Assembly (NCBI GenBank): GCA_030040695.1
Contig: JASHTE010000328.1
Coordinates: 1 to 5,045 of the forward strand
DNA: 5,045 nt
DNA from: Vulcanimicrobiota bacterium
GTDB lineage: Bacteria > Vulcanimicrobiota > Vulcanimicrobiia > Vulcanimicrobiales > Vulcanimicrobiaceae
Direction of reading: 5' to 3'
Part shown: in pieces, positions 1 through 5,045 of the stretch
How the letters are laid out: each line of letters opens with the position of its first letter
Position numbering within the stretch: the stretch's first letter is position 1
Translations under genes and position numbers: made by a program
The notes under the pieces: generated by a model
What the model saw: the letters and a program-made list of their open reading frames with translations, nothing else
The model's database searches: none
Told to the model about the DNA's origin: nothing

Positions 1-66
1 CGTCTCCACAGGCCATCCACAAGGCGCTCCACCGAGCGGCGCCGCAGAGTCGCCGCACGGACATGA
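1..66 (+). CDS. Possible C-terminal end of an upstream gene (partial)
   Basis: The first reading frame is open from the left edge to a TGA at 64-66. That stop overlaps the dnaB ATG as ATGA, an arrangement that often marks translational coupling. The 21 visible residues are rich in Arg and match no family I recognise. Such Arg-rich runs also appear when GC-rich DNA is read in a wrong frame, and an ATG followed by A is common by chance. The frame shared with dnaB is also open to the edge. This is therefore a weak call, favoured only because dnaB has no clear Shine-Dalgarno sequence of its own and may rely on coupling. Confidence 0.25.
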   Translation, partial: RLHRPSTRRSTERRRRVAART

Positions 67-1427
67 GCGTCGCGAATCTTCAGGCAATCGATCGCATCCC
101 GCCGCACAATCTCGAAGCGGAGATGGGCGTCATCGGATCGGTGCTCGTCGATCGTGAGATGATGGCAGTGGTCGGCGAGATCGTCAAGGCCTCGGATTTT
201 TATGCGCACGTCCACGAGACGATCTTCGCCGCCCTTCAAGATCTGTTCGATCGGGGCGAGCCGATGGACAAGATCGCCGTCGCGGAGGAGCTGCGACGAC
301 GCGACGCGCTCGAACGCGTCGGCGGCCTATCGTACTTGAATGCGCTCATGGACACGGTGCAGACTGCAGCGTCGGCGTCGTACTACGCGCGCATCGTCCG
401 CGAGAAGTCGGTCCTTCGTGCGCTCATCCACGCGGGAAGCGAGATCGGACGGCTCGGTTACGAGGCCGAAGAGGACGTCGAGGACGCGCTCGACCGTTCG
501 CAGCAGATCGTCTACGAGATCAGCGAGCATCGAGGCCACGCTGCCTTCATGCCGGTGAAGCACCTCATGAAAGATGCGTTCGACTACATCGATCGCCTCT
601 ACCACATGCACGGGGACCGCACCGGACTCACCGCCGGATTCCGGGATATCGACGAGATGACGACCGGCTTTCAGCCCGGGAACTTCATCATCGTCGCGGC
701 CCGGCCCGGAATGGGAAAGACCTCCTTTGCGCTCAACATGGCCGTCGCCGCCGCCCGCGAAGCCTCGCAGCCGGTCGCTTTCTTCTCGCTCGAGATGTCG
801 AACAACGAGATCTTGCAGCGCCTCATCTGTGCCGAGGCGCGCCTCTCGATGCACGACCTTCGGCGCGGCAACATCAAAACGCACCAGTGGGAAGACATTT
901 CACGAGCGATGGGTGTGCTCAATGACCTACCGATCTACCTCGACGACTCGGGCGCACTCACCGTCAACGAGCTACGTGCTCGAGCGAGGCGCCTCAAGGT
1001 GACGCAGGGGCTCGCCGCGATCTTCATCGATTACCTGCAACTCCTGCGCCCCGGCGCGCTCTCGCGAAACGCGAATCGCAACGAGGAGCTCTCCGAGGTC
1101 TGCCGCACGCTCAAGGTCACGGCGAAGGACCTCGACGTCCCCATCATCGCCTGCGCGCAGCTCAATCGCGGTGTCGAGACGCGCAACGACAAGCGCCCGA
1201 TGCTCGCAGACTTGAGAGATTCGGGCAGCCTGGAGCAAGAGTCCGACGTCGTCGCGTTCCTCTATCGCGACGGGTACTACAATCCGGAAGGACCCGATCC
1301 AACCGCAACCGAGTTCATCATCGCCAAGCATCGCAACGGTCCGACAGGAACGGTGAAGTTACGCTTCGAGAAGGAGTTCACGCTCTACGTTCCCTACGCG
1401 GACGAATCGCGCTACCCCGCACCGTAA
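63..1427 (+). CDS. dnaB: Replicative DNA helicase DnaB
   Basis: This is the hexameric 5'-3' helicase that unwinds DNA at the replication fork and recruits primase. The protein has 454 residues, a normal length, with no intein. The N-terminal DnaB domain starts at PPHNLEAE (residues 13-20) and runs to about 115. A linker of roughly 50 residues leads to the RecA-like domain from about 185. Visible motifs are Walker A ARPGMGKT (213-220, with K219), Walker B IFIDYLQLL (320-328, with D323), the AQLNR segment, the RDSGSLEQESD segment (385-395) and AKHRNGPTG (from 421). In that last motif K422 and R424 match the lysine and arginine finger that act on the neighbouring subunit's ATP in other DnaB proteins. 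The ATG at 63 leaves the usual short lead before PPHNLEAE. Only a weak GGA precedes it. The gene ends 3 bp from the stop codon of a convergent gene. Confidence 0.98.
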   Translation: MSVANLQAIDRIPPHNLEAEMGVIGSVLVDREMMAVVGEIVKASDFYAHVHETIFAALQDLFDRGEPMDKIAVAEELRRRDALERVGGLSYLNALMDTVQTAASASYYARIVREKSVLRALIHAGSEIGRLGYEAEEDVEDALDRSQQIVYEISEHRGHAAFMPVKHLMKDAFDYIDRLYHMHGDRTGLTAGFRDIDEMTTGFQPGNFIIVAARPGMGKTSFALNMAVAAAREASQPVAFFSLEMSNNEILQRLICAEARLSMHDLRRGNIKTHQWEDISRAMGVLNDLPIYLDDSGALTVNELRARARRLKVTQGLAAIFIDYLQLLRPGALSRNANRNEELSEVCRTLKVTAKDLDVPIIACAQLNRGVETRNDKRPMLADLRDSGSLEQESDVVAFLYRDGYYNPEGPDPTATEFIIAKHRNGPTGTVKLRFEKEFTLYVPYADESRYPAP

Positions 1428-1430
1428 GCG

Positions 1431-1832
1431 CTAGGTCGCGCGCAGCTCGGCGAAGAATTCGAGAGCGCTGTCGCGCAAGACGTCCAACAGGCGTCCGAAG
1501 TGCGGCCGAATCTCCTCCGGTGTGGCGACGCACAATTCGATGGTGAAGAGCACGTCGTTCTCCTCTTCCCAAAGCGCTGCCTTCACGAACTTCTTGCGTG
1601 CATTGAGCGCGTTCATCGTGCGCATCACGCGCTCGCGATCCGCTCCCTCCGGCAGCGACCAGCCGGAGCCGACCATGACGAAGTTTGGGTCGTCACGGTA
1701 GCTGACGATGAAGTAGCGGTCACCCTCGCTCTTGAAGGCGATACGCAGCGCGTCGTCGTCGTCGTCGCGCGTCGAGAGAAGCCCCTCCTCCTCGAGTGCG
1801 AGTTCGAGCGGTGCAAGCCGATCGGTGTCCAC
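1431..1832 (-). CDS. YbjN-like domain protein, small and acidic
   Basis: This 133-residue protein has no signal peptide or membrane segment and is probably cytoplasmic. Its pattern resembles the YbjN / type III secretion chaperone-like fold: an N-terminal helix, two or three strands (LRIAFKSEGDRYFIVSYRDD), a helix with an N-ALN-R-KFVKA segment, further strands (DVLFTIELCV) and a long C-terminal helix. The assignment rests on this order and on the N..N...KF.K signature, not on a search. YbjN-type proteins have no settled biochemical role. Residues 23-27 are five Asp, all encoded by GAC. The start is GTG at 1830-1832, 8 bp after the preceding gene's stop, with only a weak ribosome site (AGGGCG). 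It is the last gene of the leftward cluster and aligns along its whole length with the gene before it. Confidence 0.85.
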   Translation of the reverse strand: MDTDRLAPLELALEEEGLLSTRDDDDDALRIAFKSEGDRYFIVSYRDDPNFVMVGSGWSLPEGADRERVMRTMNALNARKKFVKAALWEEENDVLFTIELCVATPEEIRPHFGRLLDVLRDSALEFFAELRAT

Positions 1833-1840
1833 GAGACGCC

Positions 1841-2299
1841 CTAACTACCGCGCGTCAGTGATTTGATGAATTTGTTCGCCGCGGCTCGGCTCTCGCTCCG
1901 GTTGAGGATGCGCTCAAGCGCAGCGACGCCCCCCTCCCGGACGCGCGCGACGTTTACCCAAAGGTCGCGTTGGAACTCCTGGAGCGGTGTCTTCTCGAGG
2001 ACGAGCGTGACGACGAAGTTCTTGCCGTTCGAAGCGAGGAGAAAGCGTACGTTGCCGAGGTCTTTCGCCGTCTCTTGGAGCGCGATCGCGTTCTGAGCGC
2101 GCTCGCGCGCCCATGGCGGGATCTCGTAGGCGGTGGCGACGTCGAAGCCGGGGGGATCGCCTTCGCGCACGCCGACCGAGAAGACGTAACCGCGGCTGCG
2201 AAAGAGGAGCTCGACGGCATCGCTGCCCTCTCTTGGCGGCCCGATTTCGACACGATGTCCTTCGTTCTCGATGTAGCGTGCCAGGTCGTCGCGCGTCAT
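1841..2299 (-). CDS. Hypothetical protein, probable YbjN-like paralogue of the next gene
   Basis: This 152-residue protein has no signal peptide or transmembrane segment. It is not a family I recognise outright. Its layout parallels the downstream 133-residue protein: an N-terminal helix with an ENEG element, two strands (AVELLFRSRGYVFSVGV), a Gly-Asp-Pro turn, a central helix (RERAQNAIALQET), a strand (FVVTLVLE) and a long C-terminal helix ending in a basic tail. I infer a diverged duplicate of a YbjN-like domain. It lacks the N..N...KF.K signature that makes its neighbour easier to place. The ATG at 2297-2299 overlaps the TGA of the carbonic anhydrase-like gene (ATGA), and no independent ribosome site is obvious, so translation is probably coupled. 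An orphan fold of its own cannot be excluded. Confidence 0.85.
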   Translation of the reverse strand: MTRDDLARYIENEGHRVEIGPPREGSDAVELLFRSRGYVFSVGVREGDPPGFDVATAYEIPPWARERAQNAIALQETAKDLGNVRFLLASNGKNFVVTLVLEKTPLQEFQRDLWVNVARVREGGVAALERILNRSESRAAANKFIKSLTRGS

Positions 2300-2832
2300 G
2301 CGCGCTCGGCTTCGGGTTCGCCGATGCCCTGTGCACGATAGGAGCGCGTGAGTGTGACGTAGTTTCCAGCAGCGATTTCGATCCAGTGTGCCGCGTCTCC
2401 GTCGAGCGGTTTCTTCACCTTCGCAGGTGCGCCGGCCGCGACGACGCGCGCGGGGATTGTGTCGTTGGCCGAGACGACGCTACCGGCGGCGACGAGCGCG
2501 CCGTCGCCGACGCTTGCTCCGTTGAGCACGACAGCGTTGCTGCCGATGAGGGCATGATCGCCGATCGTACAGTCCTCCATGACGGCAGCGTGCCCGATCG
2601 TGACGTCGCTGCCGATAATCGTGCTGCAACCGGGGCTGACATGGATGACGGCGTTATCCTGTACCGATGTTCGAGCGCCGACGCGAATCGGCCCATTGTC
2701 ACCGCGGAGAACCGTGCCGAACCAAACGGAGGATTCCTCGCCGATTTCGACGTCGCCGATCAAGGTAGCTGTAGGAGCGATGAAAGCCGATGGGTGCACT
2801 CGCGGGTATTTCCCGCGGTACTCGCAGAGCAT
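2296..2832 (-). CDS. Gamma-class carbonic anhydrase-like hexapeptide-repeat protein
   Basis: This 178-residue protein carries the left-handed beta-helix repeat ([LIV]-G-x4 hexapeptides) from about residue 13 to 140, followed by a C-terminal helix. Family members are trimers. The canonical enzyme binds a metal ion at subunit interfaces and interconverts CO2 and bicarbonate. Here R43 and D45 (VLRGD), Q58 and D59 (VQD), H64 (AVIHV) and H81 (IGHAAV) sit at the expected active-site positions and spacings. The third ligand should be a His five residues after H81, but residue 86 is Glu, confirmed from the GAG codon at 2575-2577. The protein may thus bind metal differently or be a non-catalytic gamma-CA-like member. 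YrdA- or PaaY-like roles are alternatives. The ATG lies 2 bp after the TPR gene's stop and the 3' end overlaps the next start, so it sits mid-operon. Confidence 0.93.
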   Translation of the reverse strand: MLCEYRGKYPRVHPSAFIAPTATLIGDVEIGEESSVWFGTVLRGDNGPIRVGARTSVQDNAVIHVSPGCSTIIGSDVTIGHAAVMEDCTIGDHALIGSNAVVLNGASVGDGALVAAGSVVSANDTIPARVVAAGAPAKVKKPLDGDAAHWIEIAAGNYVTLTRSYRAQGIGEPEAERA

Positions 2833-2834
2833 CC

Positions 2835-4022
2835 CTAAGGCTGCTGCAACTCCCGGACGCTCTCCTTCGCGAACTGCGCGACTTCGGGACTCAGTGACTG
2901 CTCCGCCGCCATAAACTGCTGGAGGGCGAGATCGCGGCGCCCTTCGCGGCGGTAGAGGAGGCCGAGCATATAGTGAAGCCGCCCATCATCCGGTGCGACG
3001 CTCAGCCCTTTCAGAGCGGCATCTTGCGCATCCGCGATCAGGCCGTGCTCTTCATCCTCGAACGAGATCCCGAGGTACGCGTCAGAGTCGTACGGCCAGA
3101 CGTATAGTGCTTGCTGGTAATAGTCGATTGCCGCCTGCCACTGGCCGCGGTCGTCCGCGAGCCGGCCGAGACCGATCAGTGCCTCCGGCGCCTCGGGAAT
3201 GAGGCGATGCGCATGCTCGAATGCCGCCTGCGCCTCGTCGTAATCCTTCTCGCTGATCCCCAACTCACCGAGTGCGTAGAGGCAACCGTAATTTGAAGGA
3301 TCGAGATTGAGACAGCGCGTTAGCGTTTGCTCTGCGCTTGCATTGGCGCCCTCGGCGATCTCCGAGAGGCTGAGTCCTTCTAACGCTTCAAGAGAGTTCG
3401 GATCGAGCGCTGCCGCGCGCTGGAACTCGAGCGCCGCGTCGCGTGGAAGATAGAGCGCGCCGAAGAGCTGCGCCGCTTCGAGCTGCGCCTCGAGATCGGC
3501 CGGGTGGTCATCGGCGTATTGGCGCATCTGCTCGCTAAATGCGTCGAGGTCTCCCTTGTGTGCATGGAGCAGGACGAGGTAGTAGACGGAGTCGACGTTC
3601 GGCAGGCTCTGCTCGAACTGCGCGATCGCATCGTCCGTCCGGCCCTCCAGCGCGTACAGCCTGCCGAGGCTGTTGTGCAGGTCTCTGCTCATCGGATACT
3701 CGGAGAGCAGCTCCGTGTAGAGTGACTGCGCGTCGTGTAGATCTCCGGTGCTGACGTAGAGGTCGCCGAGAAACTGCTGAATGCCGGTTTCCTCGGGATG
3801 ATTCATCAAGTAGCGCTCGAGCTCGACAACCGCGCCGTGGATGTCGTGCGCGTCGATATGATCGCGCGCAATGCGGATGGCATCGTTGGGATCGGAGATC
3901 GTCGAGATCGCGGCATCCGGCTGAAAGATGTTCAGACCGTCGTCGGCAAGTGCGGCGGCGGCACACCACGTCATCGCTCCCGCCAGGACGGCCAGAGCAA
4001 GAAGCGGGGGGGCCGGCTTCAT
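2835..4022 (-). CDS. Exported tetratricopeptide-repeat (TPR) protein
   Basis: This protein has 395 residues from the ATG at 4020-4022. Residues 1-26 form a Sec-type signal peptide: a short MKPAPP start, a Leu/Ala-rich core and a likely ALA/DD cleavage site. I see no lipobox. The rest is nearly all TPR helices, about ten units between residues 46 and 379. The unit-closing prolines fall at 76, 110, 141, 174, 208, 242, 276, 310, 344 and 379, close to the 34-residue period. TPR arrays bind proteins; the partner is unknown. The protein is probably periplasmic or on the outer side of the membrane. An in-frame ATG at 4058 has a GGTGG ahead of it and would add MGDPSPRRTFLL, including an RRTFLL stretch like a Tat signal. 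I prefer 4022 because the peptide from there is a complete Sec signal, but the choice is open. It is the first gene of the leftward cluster. Confidence 0.9.
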   Translation of the reverse strand: MKPAPPLLALAVLAGAMTWCAAAALADDGLNIFQPDAAISTISDPNDAIRIARDHIDAHDIHGAVVELERYLMNHPEETGIQQFLGDLYVSTGDLHDAQSLYTELLSEYPMSRDLHNSLGRLYALEGRTDDAIAQFEQSLPNVDSVYYLVLLHAHKGDLDAFSEQMRQYADDHPADLEAQLEAAQLFGALYLPRDAALEFQRAAALDPNSLEALEGLSLSEIAEGANASAEQTLTRCLNLDPSNYGCLYALGELGISEKDYDEAQAAFEHAHRLIPEAPEALIGLGRLADDRGQWQAAIDYYQQALYVWPYDSDAYLGISFEDEEHGLIADAQDAALKGLSVAPDDGRLHYMLGLLYRREGRRDLALQQFMAAEQSLSPEVAQFAKESVRELQQP

Positions 4023-4044
4023 AAGTAGGAACGTTCTGCGCGGC

Positions 4045-4050
4045 GAAGGA
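4045..4050 (+). promoter_or_regulatory. Ribosome binding site of the small rightward gene
   Basis: GAAGGA lies 6 nt before the ATG at 4057 and matches a Shine-Dalgarno sequence. It supports 4057 as the start of the small gene over the GTG at 4135, which has no such site. It lies upstream of the TPR gene's preferred start at 4022, on the opposite strand. Confidence 0.6.
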
Positions 4051-4056
4051 TCACCC

Positions 4057-4308
4057 ATGCATCGCCACCGGACCCCCCTGCGGGGGGTAAAGGCTGTTCC
4101 ACACCCCAAGCCCGCCGAGCCGGGATACTCTGCCGTGAACTACGAGTACGCCGGCCGGGAGGGAAGCATCCACGAGGTGGTCGAGATCTCCGGGCGCTCG
4201 TTGGCAAAGGTGGGATTCAAGGACCGCCGGATCGTCTACTATTACCTCGAGGATCTGGAGCTTGATTCCGAGGCGCCGCGCGGGACGTTCCATGACCCCT
4301 CACCGTAG
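4057..4308 (+). CDS. Hypothetical small protein (83 aa)
   Basis: I do not recognise this protein. The first 20 residues are basic and proline-rich (MHRHRTPLRG, then VPHPKPAEP) and probably disordered. Residues 23-70 look like a compact beta-rich domain, with alternating hydrophobic stretches in VNYEYAG, IHEVVEI, SLAKVGF and RRIVYYYLEDLEL. The end is short and polar. There is no signal peptide, membrane segment or cysteine. The pattern loosely recalls small SH3-like barrels, but this is only an impression. The ATG at 4057 is supported by GAAGGA at 6 nt. A GTG at 4135 would drop the basic leader and leave 57 residues of folded domain. The gene diverges from the TPR gene, and a tRNA gene follows 45 bp downstream on the same strand. 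Confidence 0.7.
   Translation: MHRHRTPLRGVKAVPHPKPAEPGYSAVNYEYAGREGSIHEVVEISGRSLAKVGFKDRRIVYYYLEDLELDSEAPRGTFHDPSP
4072..4088. repeat. Perfect inverted repeat (7-bp arms, 3-nt loop)
   Basis: ACCCCCC, a TGC loop and GGGGGGT form a perfect palindrome just inside the small rightward gene and upstream of the TPR gene. It could form a stable hairpin in either transcript or act as an operator. No U-run follows on either strand, so it is not a classic intrinsic terminator. It also encodes part of the small protein's leader (T-P-L-R-G-V). Confidence 0.5.
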
Positions 4309-4353
4309 CAGGAAGAGCGCTTGGCGTCTTGCACAAACGGACACAAAACGTGC

Positions 4354-4426
4354 GCCGACGTAGCTCAGTTGGTAGAGCAGCGGTTTCGTAAACCGCAGGT
4401 CATCGGTTCGAGTCCGATCGTCGGCT
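4354..4426 (+). tRNA. tRNA-Thr (anticodon CGT)
   Basis: This is a 73-nt cloverleaf. The acceptor stem pairs GCCGACG (4354-4360) with CGTCGGC (4419-4425), and the discriminator is T at 4426. The D arm is GCTC / GAGC with AGTTGGTA in the loop. The anticodon stem is GCGGT / ACCGC around the loop TTCGTAA, placing anticodon CGT at 4387-4389, which reads the Thr codon ACG. The T arm is ATCGG / CCGAT with loop TTCGAGT. All stems pair perfectly. The 1-72 G-C and 2-71 C-G pairs and G35/U36 agree with threonine identity known from E. coli. CCA is not encoded. No intron is present. A TTGGCG at 4321 could be a -35 element, but I see no good -10 box. Confidence 0.97.
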
Positions 4427-4459
4427 AATGTTATCGGGGCTCGTTGCCCACGCAGAGGA

Positions 4460-4942
4460 TTAGCGGCCCTCGTTTACCGGAACGTGACACGCGACATTGT
4501 GTCGCTCGAAATACCTTTGGTGATAGGCTTCGGCCGGCCAGAAGCGGGCTGCGGGCGCAAGCTGCGTCGCGATCGGCTTCGCAGAGCGACGCTGCTCGCG
4601 CTCGAGTGAGGCGCGCGCAGCAGCCTCCTGCTCCGGCGAACGATAGAAGATCGCGCTACGGTACTGCGTGCCAACGTCGGGACCTTGTCGATTCATCTGC
4701 GTTGGGTCGTGCATTTTCCAGAAGACCTCGAGCAGATGGTCGTACGAAACCACCGCCGGGTCGAAGGTGACCAGCACGGCCTCTGCGTGTCCAGTCCTGT
4801 CGCTGCAGACCTGTTCGTACGTCGGATTCTCTGTGTGCCCTCCCGTATAGCCGACGACCACGTCGAGCACCCCGGGCACTTGGCGGAATGCGGCCTCGAC
4901 GCCCCAGAAGCACCCAGCCGCAAAGATTGCGCTCTCGCTCAT
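4460..4942 (-). CDS. msrA: Peptide-methionine (S)-S-oxide reductase MsrA
   Basis: MsrA reduces the S epimer of methionine sulfoxide in proteins and free methionine, repairing oxidative damage in the cytoplasm with electrons usually from thioredoxin. The protein has 160 residues, about the size of a compact MsrA, with no signal peptide. It shows the catalytic GCFWG motif (10-14, nucleophile C11) followed by E16, GYTGG (31-35), [13 protein letters not shown] (42-54, with E53), [19 protein letters not shown] (78-96, with D89 and Y94) and [12 protein letters not shown] (134-145). The only other cysteines are C46 and C152. C152, near the C-terminus, is the likely resolving residue, and a second C-terminal recycling Cys, as in E. 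coli, is absent. No MsrB domain is fused. The ATG at 4940-4942 has a strong GGAGG site and overlaps the stop of the gene upstream, so the two are probably co-translated. Confidence 0.98.
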   Translation of the reverse strand: MSESAIFAAGCFWGVEAAFRQVPGVLDVVVGYTGGHTENPTYEQVCSDRTGHAEAVLVTFDPAVVSYDHLLEVFWKMHDPTQMNRQGPDVGTQYRSAIFYRSPEQEAAARASLEREQRRSAKPIATQLAPAARFWPAEAYHQRYFERHNVACHVPVNEGR

Positions 4943-5045
4943 ACTCCCTCCAACACATCGTTCGCCAAAACGTCTTCGACGGTTTCGCGGCGCGCAAGCA
5001 CGTATTCCCTTCCGCCGGCGACGCCGACGACCGCGGGACGGGCGA
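4939..5045 (-). CDS. C-terminal end of an unidentified gene, coupled to msrA (partial)
   Basis: The reverse strand is open from the right edge to a TGA at 4939-4941, giving 34 residues that end in [15 protein letters not shown]. The composition (mixed hydrophobic and charged, GC mostly at third positions) looks like a real protein tail. Its stop overlaps the msrA start as ATGA, and the msrA ribosome site lies within its last codons. The fragment shows strands followed by a helix, too little to name a family. Its tight coupling suggests shared expression with msrA. Confidence 0.7.
   Translation of the reverse strand, partial: ARPAVVGVAGGREYVLARRETVEDVLANDVLEGV
4944..4951 (-). promoter_or_regulatory. 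Ribosome binding site of msrA
   Basis: GGAGGGAG on the reverse strand ends one base before the msrA ATG, with the GGAGG core 4 nt upstream. It fixes the msrA start at 4942 and lies inside the end of the preceding reading frame. Confidence 0.75.

Noticed and set aside
327..884. 185-codon leftward open frame inside dnaB
   Set aside because: It is fully antisense to conserved DnaB motifs, and its His/Arg/Val-rich composition is what the reverse of dnaB codons gives.
1752..1766. Five GTC repeats (GAC on the coding strand) as a possible phase-variation tract
   Set aside because: A trinucleotide repeat changes only the number of Asp residues, and five units are too few to be notably unstable.
2113..2838. 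241-codon rightward open frame opposite the carbonic anhydrase-like gene
   Set aside because: It lies antisense to well-supported genes, has an Arg/Asp-rich composition typical of shadow frames in GC-rich DNA, and has no ribosome site or recognisable motif.
4433..4449. GGGC / GCCC hairpin after the tRNA as a terminator
   Set aside because: The stem is only about 4 bp and no T-run follows, so it is not a convincing terminator.
4354..4460. tRNA-Thr as an integration site for a mobile element
   Set aside because: No integrase gene, no repeated copy of the tRNA 3' end and no shift in composition is visible; msrA follows directly.
4523..4543. Near-palindrome GCTTC, GGCCGGCC, GAAGC inside msrA
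   Set aside because: It encodes the conserved FWPAEA part of MsrA and is explained by coding constraint in GC-rich DNA.

Overview
This is a GC-rich bacterial chromosomal segment carrying mostly housekeeping genes. It shows no phage, insertion sequence, CRISPR or rRNA signal. The organism cannot be named from this window. The tRNA gene does not encode its CCA end, several genes overlap as ATGA, and GC is high at third codon positions. These fit many GC-rich lineages (actinobacterial, deinococcal, alphaproteobacterial or uncultured phyla) and exclude none of them firmly.

Layout. A complete replicative DNA helicase gene (dnaB) reads rightward at 63-1427. It ends only 3 bp from the stop codon of a leftward four-gene cluster that covers 1431-4022. 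In its own reading order the cluster encodes an exported tetratricopeptide-repeat protein, a gamma-class carbonic anhydrase-like hexapeptide-repeat protein, and two small proteins with a YbjN-like pattern. Its junctions are 2 bp, a 4-bp ATGA overlap and 8 bp, so it is almost certainly one transcript. Diverging from it at 4057-4308 is a small rightward gene of unknown function. A tRNA-Thr (anticodon CGT) follows at 4354-4426. A leftward pair closes the window: the C-terminal end of an unidentified gene runs in from the right edge and overlaps the start of msrA (methionine sulfoxide reductase A) as ATGA. No stretch above 300 bases lacks a gene. The longest intergenic gaps (4309-4353 and 4427-4459) contain no convincing terminator or ORF.

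How the parts relate. DnaB belongs to the replisome and MsrA to oxidative protein repair, and neither has an evident link to the leftward cluster. The cluster's gene order is conserved-looking but its joint function is unknown.

Points worth a second look: the carbonic anhydrase-like protein has Glu where the third zinc-binding His is expected; the two YbjN-like proteins look like a diverged tandem duplication; and the divergent start region has overlapping start codons and a perfect 7-bp-stem inverted repeat. I found no strong evidence for a new biological system.
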